Shown piece after piece: positions 1 through 8,127 of a stretch of DNA of 57,169 nucleotides; position 1 is the first letter of the stretch, and every line of letters begins with the position of its first letter. Source of the DNA: Anaerolineaceae bacterium (lineage in GTDB: Bacteria > Chloroflexota > Anaerolineae > Anaerolineales > Anaerolineaceae); the NCBI GenBank assembly GCA_016927865.1, contig JAFGLU010000051.1, positions 1 to 57,169 of the forward strand, given 5' to 3'. The translations under genes and the position numbers were made by a program. The notes beneath the pieces were generated by a model, which saw only the letters and a program-made list of their open reading frames with translations, did not search any database and was not told the origin of the DNA.

Positions 1-134
1 GAGCGGGGAGGGAGGAAAGATTTCGCAAAAGTGAGGGGCTTTCAGCCCCTCACTTTTGCAGAATTCTTTCCCTCCCCCGGCAAAGTGCCTGTGCAATCCA
101 GAATCTTGATTGCCGGGGGAGGGTAGGGTGGGGG
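1..134. repeat. Composite palindromic repeat, copy 1 (cut by window edge)
   Basis: Two hairpins in a row: positions 25-59 (16-bp perfect stem, loop TTC) and about 72-122 (arms CCTCCCCCGGCAA and TTGCCGGGGGAGG). Nearly the same sequence recurs at 37921-38048 inside a MITE-like element. In the first stem the T32-A52 pair of this copy is an A-T pair in the other copy, so pairing is kept although both bases changed. No gene is seen in 1-256. The left end of the element lies outside the window. Confidence 0.85.
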
Positions 135-227
135 AGATACTCAAAATATGCCAAAGGGACACGAGGTTCTTAGAACAAAAATCCATGATGCGTTTACCCG
201 TAGTGTCAATCCACTACCCGCGACTCG

Positions 228-236
228 TGCTATAAT
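228..236 (+). promoter_or_regulatory. Extended -10 promoter of the HNH gene
   Basis: TGCTATAAT is an extended -10 box with a consensus TATAAT. No convincing -35 box is seen, which is usual for extended -10 promoters. It lies about 20 bases before the start codon, with GGAG in between as ribosome-binding site. Confidence 0.6.
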
Positions 237-256
237 CCATCCATTGGAGTACCCTT

Positions 257-760
257 ATGCAGGCCCCGGTTCTTGTTCTGAATGCAAACTTCGAACCGAT
301 CAACGTCTGCGATACCCGGCGAGCTTTGGGGCTTCTCTTGAGCGAAAAGGCAGCTCTTGTTCTCAACGGGCGGGGTGAAGTCCGCACTGTTTCACGCACC
401 GTTCCCCGCCCATCCGTCATTCGCCTCCAAAAGATGGTCTCGCGCCCCCGGCCGCAGCTCAAACTTACGCGCCGTGAAATATTTCGTCGCGACGGGTTTG
501 CCTGCCAGTACTGCGGGAAACACACCCCCAACCTGACCATCGACCACGTCATCCCGCGCCACCTTGGCGGGCAGCATGTTTGGAGAAACGTGGTTGCAGC
601 CTGCCCGGCTTGCAATCATCGCAAAGGCGGGCGCCGCCTGGAAGATTCCGGCATGAGCCTGCTCCACGCGCCGGTTGAACCGCCCAGTTCGGCCCATTAC
701 ATCTTTGGACGCCACCTGATTGAAAACCGTGAATGGGAAGATTTTCTAGCCGGTTGGTAA
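257..760 (+). CDS. HNH endonuclease family protein
   Basis: A 167-residue protein. The C-terminal half is an HNH domain: zinc-type cysteines C83/C86 and C116/C119, the D96-H97 pair followed by P100, and N120 with H121 and K123 after the second cysteine pair. The N-terminal 70 residues (beginning MQAPVLVLNANFEPINV) match the stand-alone bacterial HNH proteins often seen in Chloroflexota, Cyanobacteria and Actinobacteria. These are presumed nucleases, but the cellular substrate is not known. It is monocistronic: an extended -10 promoter precedes it and a perfect hairpin follows. No methylase, integrase or restriction partner is nearby, so a housekeeping or repair role is more likely than a mobile one. 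Confidence 0.85.
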   Translation: MQAPVLVLNANFEPINVCDTRRALGLLLSEKAALVLNGRGEVRTVSRTVPRPSVIRLQKMVSRPRPQLKLTRREIFRRDGFACQYCGKHTPNLTIDHVIPRHLGGQHVWRNVVAACPACNHRKGGRRLEDSGMSLLHAPVEPPSSAHYIFGRHLIENREWEDFLAGW

Positions 761-782
761 ACAACATACGCGAAAACGCCCA

Positions 783-830
783 AATATAATGCGATTGGGG
801 GTGCAAAAGCACCCCCAATCGCATTATATT
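783..830. terminator. Perfect hairpin between convergent genes
   Basis: Two 22-base arms (783-804 and 809-830) pair perfectly around an AAAA loop. It sits between the convergent HNH gene and the ABC permease gene and is probably a two-way terminator. The arms are A/T-rich at the base and G-rich near the loop, but there is no long T tract. Confidence 0.7.
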
Positions 831-857
831 CCCAAACTTTGTTTGCCTTCTGAGCTG

Positions 858-2273
858 TTACCCGAAGACCATCAAAGCGATTCGCGGTGTAACCAACACC
901 TCGATCAGCGCGGCCACCACCAGCATCGGGATCACTATTCCAACCATCACTTTGGCCCAATCGGCCAGGGCTTCCAGCCACACCTCGCCAAAGGTCTTCC
1001 CCGGCGTAGGCGTCGCCAGCACCGCCCCCATCTGCAACACCGCAGCCGTTGCCAGCACCGCCGCCGGGATTTCTATAACGCCGTGGGGCAGCAGAATCAT
1101 CAGCACGTTGAGCGCCGGAATGCCATTCAGCGACAGCAGCGTCACCAGGTACCCGCCCACCGCCATCGTAGCCATCACCGGCAGAACACCCAGCACCCCA
1201 AAACTAAAAATACCCACGATCAATGCTAGCAGCAGCACGCGGAAATTCTGCCAGAAGATCAGTGGAATGGCCCCCGCCGAGAAAACCATATTGACTGAAA
1301 GCAATTGGGTTAGATTCTCATCCAGGTTTTCGATTTGCTCTTCCGAAATCAACAACGGAAAACGGTCGACCATGCTGCTCCCGATCATCGTTCCCAGCAC
1401 CAACACCAGCAGCGTCATAGCGATCGGCAGTGTCAACCGTTTCAACGTTGCCCCCAAAATCCGCCGGTACCATTCACCCACCGAACGGGCATTGCCCCGG
1501 AAAGCGCGTGTGAACACGCGCCACATCCAGCGCACCTTGAGTACGTCAATTTCATTTCCCAGCAGTTCTTCCCGTTGAAAGTGAGCCACCCCCACCCGCA
1601 CCAGCAAGATGGTCACTACCACCACGGTTGCCACCACCCACCACAGGGTGCTCTTGTCCCCCCAGAACATGGTCAGGCTTTCCCATTGGATCAGAAAAGC
1701 CGATGGGATCACGATAAAGCTAGACAACAGGTTGGCCGCCCGCACCGAGGTAGCCTGAGTGGAAACAACCACCGCCCCAGCCACCATCATCAGCGCCTGA
1801 ACGGTGGTCAGCACAAACACCTGGGCCAAAATCTCAAATTCCGGCAGAACCACCTTGTTCATCACCAATCCCACCAGGTAGACGGTCATGCCCAGGTAGC
1901 TCGAAAACAACAAGGGGATGGTGGATGAAACCAACTTACCCAAATATAGCTGCCAGTCCTGCATCGGCGTGTTCAATAAAGGCTCGATACTGCTGCGTTC
2001 TTTTTCGCCCACAAACGACTCCAACGCAATCACCAGAGAAACGGAAATGGGGAAGAAACCAACAATCATCAACAAGAAAGGCACCATCCGGTCAGCAATG
2101 ATGGTCGCCCCGTAATCAGCAGTGAAATCCAGCATTTGCCGGGCGGTCCAATTCATGATGAACGGAAACACCAGGGTCAAACCCACAATCGGGAAAATGA
2201 TGCGCCAATCACGGAACTGATCTCGCACCTCGCGGCGGGCAACGATCCAGGAGGGATACAAAGCTGAGATCAT
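858..2273 (-). CDS. ABC-2 type permease fused to a SpoIIM-like domain
   Basis: A 471-residue integral membrane protein. Residues 1 to about 230 look like an ABC-2/NatB permease: a membrane segment near 25-45, then the family motif GEKERSSIEPLLNTPM near 88-103, then several more membrane helices. Residues from about 280 to the end match the SpoIIM/DUF95 family: the NFRVLLLALIVGIFSFG helix, an NGIPALNVL stretch, LLPHGVIEIPAAVLATAA, and a closing helix ending in ALIEVLVTPRIAL. The start codon overlaps the stop of the ATPase gene by 4 bases, so the two form an exporter. The substrate is unknown. A single reading frame covers both parts and there is no sign of a frameshift, so I read it as a true fusion. 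Confidence 0.8.
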   Translation of the reverse strand: MISALYPSWIVARREVRDQFRDWRIIFPIVGLTLVFPFIMNWTARQMLDFTADYGATIIADRMVPFLLMIVGFFPISVSLVIALESFVGEKERSSIEPLLNTPMQDWQLYLGKLVSSTIPLLFSSYLGMTVYLVGLVMNKVVLPEFEILAQVFVLTTVQALMMVAGAVVVSTQATSVRAANLLSSFIVIPSAFLIQWESLTMFWGDKSTLWWVVATVVVVTILLVRVGVAHFQREELLGNEIDVLKVRWMWRVFTRAFRGNARSVGEWYRRILGATLKRLTLPIAMTLLVLVLGTMIGSSMVDRFPLLISEEQIENLDENLTQLLSVNMVFSAGAIPLIFWQNFRVLLLALIVGIFSFGVLGVLPVMATMAVGGYLVTLLSLNGIPALNVLMILLPHGVIEIPAAVLATAAVLQMGAVLATPTPGKTFGEVWLEALADWAKVMVGIVIPMLVVAALIEVLVTPRIALMVFG

Positions 2274-3199
2274 TCCTGCGCCTCCTCGCCCTGGCGGACA
2301 GCCCCCAGGAATACCATTTCCAGGCTGTGCTCTATTTCCTGGAAGGTCACTACCTCTAAATGTTGCTCGATCAAGCTGCGCAACAAAATGGGATTGGCCG
2401 TTTGGGGGTCATCCACACGGAAGCGCAGCCAGTTTTCACCCCGCTCCTGCAGGGTCACCCCAGCCGGAAGATTGGGCTGCCAGCCGTTCAAGACGCCCGC
2501 CAGGCGCGCCTCGTATTCCGCCGGGCCGAGCAGTGTCTTCTTGACATTTTCCAATGTATTGTGCAAGATGATCCGCCCGTTTTGGATGATTGCCACCTGG
2601 TCAGCCAGTTCTTCGCCTTCGGCCAAATTGTGCGTACACAGCAAAATGGTCCGCCCGCTCGAGCGTAGAGTCAGAATGGCGTCACGCACCAGGCGCGCGC
2701 TTTCGGGGTCCATCGCCGAGGTTGGCTCATCCAAGAGCAGCACAGCCGGGTCATGCAACAAAGCCCGCACCAAAGCCAGCTTCTGGCGCATGCCCTTAGA
2801 ATACTCGCCCAAACGCTTCTTGCGCGCCTCGGCCAACCCGAACATCTCTAACAATTCATCGCCTCTTTTGCGGGCGTCTACAGATTTCATCCGGTACAGG
2901 TTGCCGAAAAACTCCAGATATTCGACCGAATTCATGCGCGCATATAGGCCGTGATGCTCGGTCAATACCCCCACCGCTCCGCGAACATTAGCGGCGTCAT
3001 TCACCACGTCAAAACCCGCCACCCTGGCCCAGCCCGCGCTGGGGCGCAGAATGGAAGTCAACATGCGCACCGTGGTGGTTTTTCCAGCGCCGTTTTTTCC
3101 CAGCAGCGCCAACACCTGCCCCTGCGGCACCTTGAGATCGATGTGATCGACGGCCAGGAAATCGTCAAAATACTTGGTCAACCCTTCAGCTTCGATCAT
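2270..3199 (-). CDS. ABC transporter ATP-binding protein
   Basis: About 309 residues. Walker A is GKNGAGKTTT, the signature is YSKGMRQKLALVRAL and Walker B is VLLLDEPTSAMDP, followed by the switch histidine in LLCTHNLAEGEELA. This is the arrangement of drug/sodium exporter ATPases (CcmA/NatA type), with about 90 extra C-terminal residues. The start is ATG at 3199, preceded by TTGGAGTG. A longer frame to 3253 would run backwards through a terminator-like hairpin and is rejected. It is coupled by a 4-base overlap to the permease, which supplies the membrane domains; the exported compound cannot be read from the sequence. Confidence 0.9.
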   Translation of the reverse strand: MIEAEGLTKYFDDFLAVDHIDLKVPQGQVLALLGKNGAGKTTTVRMLTSILRPSAGWARVAGFDVVNDAANVRGAVGVLTEHHGLYARMNSVEYLEFFGNLYRMKSVDARKRGDELLEMFGLAEARKKRLGEYSKGMRQKLALVRALLHDPAVLLLDEPTSAMDPESARLVRDAILTLRSSGRTILLCTHNLAEGEELADQVAIIQNGRIILHNTLENVKKTLLGPAEYEARLAGVLNGWQPNLPAGVTLQERGENWLRFRVDDPQTANPILLRSLIEQHLEVVTFQEIEHSLEMVFLGAVRQGEEAQE

Positions 3200-3216
3200 T
3201 AAGCACTCCAATTTAA

Positions 3217-3250
3217 ATAAAAAAGGCGAGCCAGGACTGCTGCGCTCGCC
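3217..3250 (-). terminator. Intrinsic terminator or attenuator just before the ABC operon
   Basis: On the minus strand GGCGAGC and GCTCGCC pair (a 7-bp stem extended by CAG/CTG) and are followed by TTTTTTATTT. The T run ends only about 18 bases before the ABC ATPase start codon. It may end transcripts from lgt, but there is no room for a promoter between it and the ATPase gene, so ABC expression must read through it. Confidence 0.65.
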
Positions 3251-3344
3251 CAATCCTTCAAACCAATCATAATCTTAAACGGCGTAAATCCTCATTACAG
3301 ATTGCTATCAGATTTGCAACTGCTCAGAGAGTGGAGAAAGTCCC

Positions 3345-3397
3345 TGAATTTGAGGTGTGTGTGGGGTGCTTCGCACCCCACACACACCTCAAATTCA
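3345..3397. repeat. Long perfect palindrome (25-bp arms, TTC loop)
   Basis: Arms 3345-3369 and 3373-3397 are perfectly complementary, beginning TGAATTTGAGGTGTG. The flanks 3317-3344 and 3398-3419 are also roughly inverted copies of each other (ACTGCTCAG and a reversed GAGTAGTTACTCAG). Related arms and tails occur at 36658-36696, 40760-40845, 48159-48213 and 54376-54450. It lies just after the lgt stop. Confidence 0.8.
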
Positions 3398-3411
3398 GAC
3401 TTCTTGAGTAG

Positions 3412-4218
3412 TTACTCAGATTTACGCCAGTGCCGGACGACCAGCACGACCATAGCGACGACTGCCACGCCGGCCATGATGGTCTGGTTAATGTTTATGG
3501 AGCCTACCGGAGAAGTATCCAGGCGCAAAAATTCCAGGAAGAAGCGAATGGTTGGGTATATCACCAGATAAAGCAAAAACAGATCCCACTGCTTCAACCG
3601 GTCGACAAACTTACGCCCTACCCATAGGATCACCCCCATACCCAGAACATTCAACAGCGCCTCATACAAGAACAAGGGGTGGTAATACTCCACCGATTGG
3701 TACTCAAACAGGCGGTAACCCGGTTCAATGAACAACTTCCAGGGCAAATTGGTCGGCGAGCCGTACACTTCTTGGTTAAAGAAGTTTCCCCACCGGCCAA
3801 TGGCCTGGGCCAGCAACAACCCCGGAGCTACCGCATCAGTCCATACGCCCAACGGGATTTTGTACTTCCGCGTGTAAATCCACACCGCCAGAAAACCCCC
3901 AATCACGCCGCCGGGAATGCCCAGCCCGCCCTTGGGGATGTTCAGAATATCCAGCGGATGGGTGAGATAGTATTGGGTGGTCAGACCGGCAGCCACGTTG
4001 GACGCTGTTGGCGTAAAGACATGCCACAACCGCGCGCCAATGATGCCGCCAATCAGCGCCCAGGGCATGAGGTCCCAGGCAATTTCGGGGTTTTGTCCAC
4101 TGCGCTTCGCTTCGCGGCTCGCCAGCCAGGTAGCTGCAAGCGCCCCCAGCACAATGATGATGCCGTAGAAACGGATATAGATGAATCCCAGGTCAATTCC
4201 AGAGGGCGGGTATGGCAT
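3412..4218 (-). CDS. lgt: Prolipoprotein diacylglyceryl transferase
   Basis: A 268-residue membrane protein that moves diacylglycerol from phosphatidylglycerol onto the lipobox cysteine of prolipoproteins, the first step of lipoprotein maturation. The Lgt signature is present near residues 130-145 as AIGRWGNFFNQEVYG, followed by the HPLFLYEA motif. The N-terminus (FIYIRFYGIIIVLGALAATW) is typical, and about seven membrane helices can be drawn. ATG at 4218 has AGGAG in front. The gene follows a CDP-alcohol phosphatidyltransferase gene, whose product class includes the enzyme that makes the lipid donor. lspA, the next step, is at 18249-18800, and several lipoprotein clients are encoded in this window. 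Confidence 0.95.
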   Translation of the reverse strand: MPYPPSGIDLGFIYIRFYGIIIVLGALAATWLASREAKRSGQNPEIAWDLMPWALIGGIIGARLWHVFTPTASNVAAGLTTQYYLTHPLDILNIPKGGLGIPGGVIGGFLAVWIYTRKYKIPLGVWTDAVAPGLLLAQAIGRWGNFFNQEVYGSPTNLPWKLFIEPGYRLFEYQSVEYYHPLFLYEALLNVLGMGVILWVGRKFVDRLKQWDLFLLYLVIYPTIRFFLEFLRLDTSPVGSININQTIMAGVAVVAMVVLVVRHWRKSE

Positions 4219-4250
4219 ATTTCTTCTCCTGATCGAGGTTTTTCAACAGC

Positions 4251-4871
4251 TTATTGCCCAATGGGCGGATTCTTCTTCGCAATCCGGTTTTGGGCATAAG
4301 CCTGCCGGCGCACATCGGCAATCCGCTGCAAAGCAGTCACATTGGTCAACACAGCCAAAATCCACAGCGCAATCATGGGTTGGTTGATGATCAAGCAGGG
4401 CGCCAGCACCAGGAATCGCTCAACCCGTGTGAGCAAGCCCACCTTGGTATCGAGATTCAACGATTGCCCGCGCGCCCGGATATAAGAAACCAGCACCGAC
4501 CCTGCCGCAGCCAGGTAGATGAGCAGGCTGCCCAACCAGTTCTCGGTACGCAAGTAATACACCAGCAGCCCACCCAAAATAACCAATTCGGAATAGCGAT
4601 CGGTGACAGAATCGACAAACGCGCCAAAGTCCGAGGACTCACCGCGCAAGCGCGCCATGGTTCCATCCAGCGCATCAATCGGGCCCATCAGCAGGACGAT
4701 GATCCCGCCGGCGGTGATGTGGCCCAGGCCCAGTAAAACCGCAGCGATGGCATTCCCAACCAGCCCCAGAATGGTCACCGTATTGGGCATCAAACCCATC
4801 CGGTTCAGCGCCCTGGCGAACGGGTCAAGCAAATACTTAAAACGCTTGCGCAACATGTCGGTAAAAGTCAT
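4251..4871 (-). CDS. CDP-alcohol phosphatidyltransferase (PgsA-like)
   Basis: About 206 residues with the CDP-alcohol phosphotransferase signature, D-x2-DG-x2-AR-x8-G-x3-D-x3-D, seen as DALDGTMARL followed by GAFVDSVTD. Five or six membrane helices follow. The family joins a CDP-activated lipid to a small alcohol (glycerol phosphate, inositol phosphate or similar). The alcohol cannot be assigned here, and a phosphatidylinositol-phosphate-synthase-like enzyme is as possible as PgsA. The start is uncertain: ATG at 4871 fits the usual family N-terminus, but TTG at 4898 has a better ribosome-binding site (GAGGTG, 6 bases away). It lies 32 bases before lgt and is probably co-transcribed with it. 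Confidence 0.85.
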   Translation of the reverse strand: MTFTDMLRKRFKYLLDPFARALNRMGLMPNTVTILGLVGNAIAAVLLGLGHITAGGIIVLLMGPIDALDGTMARLRGESSDFGAFVDSVTDRYSELVILGGLLVYYLRTENWLGSLLIYLAAAGSVLVSYIRARGQSLNLDTKVGLLTRVERFLVLAPCLIINQPMIALWILAVLTNVTALQRIADVRRQAYAQNRIAKKNPPIGQ

Positions 4872-4977
4872 GGTTTCTTTGGGAACCGTTTGTTCCAAAT
4901 CATTCACCTCAAATGGAATTTGTCGCAACGACCGGCTGGAAAAACAGATGGTATCCTATCCCACGCGGGGCAAACTG

Positions 4978-7146
4978 TCAAGCCGCATCCTCCCCGTCTT
5001 CATCGCCATCCTCATATTCATCTTCATCATCCTCGTCCGGCCCCACCAGCACCTCGCGGTCCTTGCCGCTGCCCATCGAAGGCCCCACTACGCCCATTTC
5101 TTCCAACTGATCAATCAGTCGCGCCGCCCGCGGGTAACCAATGCGCAGCCTGCGTTGCAGCATGGAAGCGCTGGCGCGTTGTGCCTGGGTGACAACATCG
5201 ATGGCTTGCTGAACCAACGCGTCGCCGCCTTCTTCGCCGGGGCGCTCGATCATATCCTCCCACGGAGCCGCCTCTTGCGCCTGCTCCTGTTTGGTCGGCG
5301 CCCAAAAATCAATCACCCGCTCTACCTCCGAATCGGCCACCAGCACGCCTTGCGAGCGCAGCGGCGAGCCTACCTCGGGGTTGAGGAAGAGCATATCACC
5401 CTTACCCAGCAGGTCCTCGGCTCCATTGGTATCCAAAATCACCCGCGAATCGATCGATGAAGCCACGGTGAAAGCCACCCGCGCCGGGAAGTTAGCCTTG
5501 ATCAAACCCGTCACCACGTCGGTGCTGGGTCGCTGCGTGGCCACCACCAGGTGGATGCCCACCGCGCGGGCCATCTGCGCCAGGCGCACCAGGCTGTGTT
5601 CTGTCTGGTCCGGCGCAGACATCATCAAATCGGCCAATTCGTCAATCAACACCACAATCCGCGGAAGGGTGGGCTGGTTGCGCTTTTCCATCCGGCGGTT
5701 ATAGGTTTCCACGTCACGCGTTCGGGCATCCTCCAGCAAGCGGTAGCGGTGATCCATTTCCGCCAGCGCCCACTTCAACACCCCCAACATGCGTTCTTGT
5801 GCCGTTTCCACCCGGCCAAACAGATGCGGCAGCCCGTTGAAACGGGTCAGTTCCACCATCTTCGGGTCCAGCAAAGCCATGCGCAGCTTCTCGGGCGTGT
5901 TGTTCACCGCCAGGCAGCTCACCAGCGCGGCAATCAGCACCGATTTACCCGAACCGGTCGTTCCAGCGATCAGCAGATGGGGCATGCGCCCCAAATCTGC
6001 CACCACCGGGTGCCCCGACACGTCTCGCCCCAAGACAATCGCCAAAGGCGATTTCAGTTTCTGGTACTCTTCGCTTTCCATCAACTGGCGCAAGCGCACC
6101 ACCGTATTGCGCGGGTTGGGTACCTCTACGCCAACGAAAGAACGCCCCGGCACAGGAGCCTCAATGCGCAGCCGCTCCGCCGAGAGGCGTAGGGCCAGAT
6201 CGCGCTGCAGCGCAGAGATTTGAGCCACCCGCACCTTTTGCTGAGTCATTTCCCCGTCTGGGCCGGGCTTCTCAATATACCCGGGTTCTACGGCGTACTG
6301 CGTGATGGTCGGGCCAATGCGGTAACCAATTACCCGAGCAGGCAGGCCAAATTCAGCCAACGTCTGCTCAATAAGCACGCCGGTGTCGGCAATGTGCTTT
6401 TCATCCGGTGCTTCAGGCAGTTCATCTACCAGCAAAGTCAGCGGCGGCAGGCGCGGGTCGCGACCTTTAGGCTCCTCAAACAGAATATCCTCATCCGCTT
6501 CCTGCTCTTCGATCGCCGCAGCCTTCTTGACCTGGGCAGGCGCGGGCGTAGCCTTGCCAATCTCATCCAGCCACTTTTCCAACGCATTCACACCCCACTG
6601 GAACACGCCCAGGCCATAACCAACAAAGAACAGCCCCAGTGCCATCAGCAGCACGGTGCTCCAGGGCGTTGGAATCAACTGGTTGAGCAGCTCAAACAGG
6701 CCCCAGCCAATCACCCCGCCATCCAGGCCCGCATCGGCACGTTCCAGGTTGTGCGCGCCAAAATCAGAAAGCAGCGCCAGCACGCAGAAGGCTGCCGCCT
6801 CCAAAGCCAGCACCCTTCCCAGGCGAATGCGCGGGAAGACCGTGAAGTGCCGCCGCAAGCTGAGCAACCCCAGCAGCGCCACTGCCCCCACCAGAATCGG
6901 CCACCCCCAACCGACGCCTTTCTTCAACACCGCCGCCCACAGGTTAATCGCTGTGCCTTTGGTCCAACCAAGCAGCCCCAGCAGGGAAATGAGAGCCAAC
7001 CCCAAAAGGGTAACCCCTAAAACGTCCCAGCCGAATCGCCCAAAGCGAACCCAAAAACCTTCCAGCAAATCCTGCAGCCCGTTGTCGCTAGCCTCTGGCG
7101 AAGCAGCATTGTGAGACGGCCCAGCGGCAGGAGCCTTGCGGGTCAT
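4978..7146 (-). CDS. ftsK: DNA translocase FtsK/SpoIIIE
   Basis: A 722-residue septal DNA pump that moves chromosome ends out of the closing division septum. It has about four N-terminal membrane helices (within residues 35-195), a short linker rich in A/E/P, the motor domain with Walker A IAGTTGSGKSVLI and Walker B RIVVLIDELADLMM, the downstream VVATQRPSTDVVTGLIKANF motif, and a C-terminal winged-helix gamma domain (about 640-700; RASASMLQRRLRIGYPRAA) for reading polar DNA sites. The last 20 residues are almost all acidic (D/E), an unusual tail. The linker is short compared with proteobacterial FtsK. The start overlaps the stop of the S1-domain gene by 4 bases. Confidence 0.95.
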   Translation of the reverse strand: MTRKAPAAGPSHNAASPEASDNGLQDLLEGFWVRFGRFGWDVLGVTLLGLALISLLGLLGWTKGTAINLWAAVLKKGVGWGWPILVGAVALLGLLSLRRHFTVFPRIRLGRVLALEAAAFCVLALLSDFGAHNLERADAGLDGGVIGWGLFELLNQLIPTPWSTVLLMALGLFFVGYGLGVFQWGVNALEKWLDEIGKATPAPAQVKKAAAIEEQEADEDILFEEPKGRDPRLPPLTLLVDELPEAPDEKHIADTGVLIEQTLAEFGLPARVIGYRIGPTITQYAVEPGYIEKPGPDGEMTQQKVRVAQISALQRDLALRLSAERLRIEAPVPGRSFVGVEVPNPRNTVVRLRQLMESEEYQKLKSPLAIVLGRDVSGHPVVADLGRMPHLLIAGTTGSGKSVLIAALVSCLAVNNTPEKLRMALLDPKMVELTRFNGLPHLFGRVETAQERMLGVLKWALAEMDHRYRLLEDARTRDVETYNRRMEKRNQPTLPRIVVLIDELADLMMSAPDQTEHSLVRLAQMARAVGIHLVVATQRPSTDVVTGLIKANFPARVAFTVASSIDSRVILDTNGAEDLLGKGDMLFLNPEVGSPLRSQGVLVADSEVERVIDFWAPTKQEQAQEAAPWEDMIERPGEEGGDALVQQAIDVVTQAQRASASMLQRRLRIGYPRAARLIDQLEEMGVVGPSMGSGKDREVLVGPDEDDEDEYEDGDEDGEDAA

Positions 7147-8084
7147 TCGATCTTTACCAATCCCAGCCCCAGGCGCCGCCGGTCCGCATCGATATGCAAG
7201 ATCTTTACCTGTACCGTCTGCTCAACCTTCAGGTAATTGGTCACTTCGTGCTCTTCTTCGGGCATTTGAATGGTGGAAATATGGATCAGGCCTTCCACGC
7301 CTTCCTTCAACCGGGCGAACACACCGTAACGCAATATGGAAGTGATCCGCGCCTGAACGACGTCTCCGGGCTGGTAGGTTTGCACCAGCACCTCCCACGG
7401 GTTGGGGCACAGCCGCTTCAGGCTCAAAGCCACCCGCCCGTTCTCCTCAGAAACCATCAGCACCAAAGCGCGCACCGGGTCGCCAATCTTCAAAATATCT
7501 GATGGGTGCTGCACCCGCCCCCAGGACAATTCAGACACATGGATCAGGCCTTCCAAACCACCCAAATCAACGAAAACGCCAAAATCGGTCACGTTGGTAA
7601 CCGCACCGTGTACGATTTCATTTGGTTTCAAGGTGTGGAACAATTCCCGACGGCGCCCTTCGCCAGCCAACGCGGCTCGCTCCGAAAGCACCACCCGTTC
7701 CTGGCTTGGCTCGCACTCAATCACTTTCAAATGCAAGGTTTGTCCAACATAATTTCCCAGCACGTTTCGCCGCTCGTCGCCTTCTGCGTTACAGGGCATT
7801 TCGACCAGGTGCGACACTGGCACAAAACCTTGCACGCCATCCCCTCTCACCAGCAGCCCGCCGCGATTGTAGCCGTACACCTCCAGGCGCACAACTTCAT
7901 CGCTCTCGAACACAGTTTGCGCTTTTTGCCAGTCCACGGCCAATCCATTGGCAGTGGCAGGCTTGGGCGCTGCCGCGCGTTGTGTGGCGTTGACGGACTC
8001 CTCGTCGGCCAGAACAGAAGCCCACCAACCCTCATCTAATTGCGGCAGTTCACTCTCCACCTTCACAAATTTCCTCGCAACCAT
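7143..8084 (-). CDS. S1 RNA-binding domain protein
   Basis: About 313 residues with three S1 (OB-fold) domains: near residues 65-130 (degenerate), 140-215 (DFGVFVDLGGLEGLIHVSEL) and 225-310 (RYGVFARLKEGVEGLIHIS). It resembles the short S1-type proteins of Gram-positive bacteria and cyanobacteria rather than the six-domain ribosomal protein S1, and probably binds RNA in translation or decay. ATG at 8084 is chosen because AGGGAGG lies 5-6 bases before it; a GTG two codons upstream would overlap that site. Its stop overlaps the ftsK start by 4 bases, so the two are translationally coupled. Confidence 0.88.
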   Translation of the reverse strand: MVARKFVKVESELPQLDEGWWASVLADEESVNATQRAAAPKPATANGLAVDWQKAQTVFESDEVVRLEVYGYNRGGLLVRGDGVQGFVPVSHLVEMPCNAEGDERRNVLGNYVGQTLHLKVIECEPSQERVVLSERAALAGEGRRRELFHTLKPNEIVHGAVTNVTDFGVFVDLGGLEGLIHVSELSWGRVQHPSDILKIGDPVRALVLMVSEENGRVALSLKRLCPNPWEVLVQTYQPGDVVQARITSILRYGVFARLKEGVEGLIHISTIQMPEEEHEVTNYLKVEQTVQVKILHIDADRRRLGLGLVKIE

Positions 8085-8127
8085 CTCCACCTCCCTGAAT
8101 TCGCTTCAGGCCTCCCCAATAAAAACG

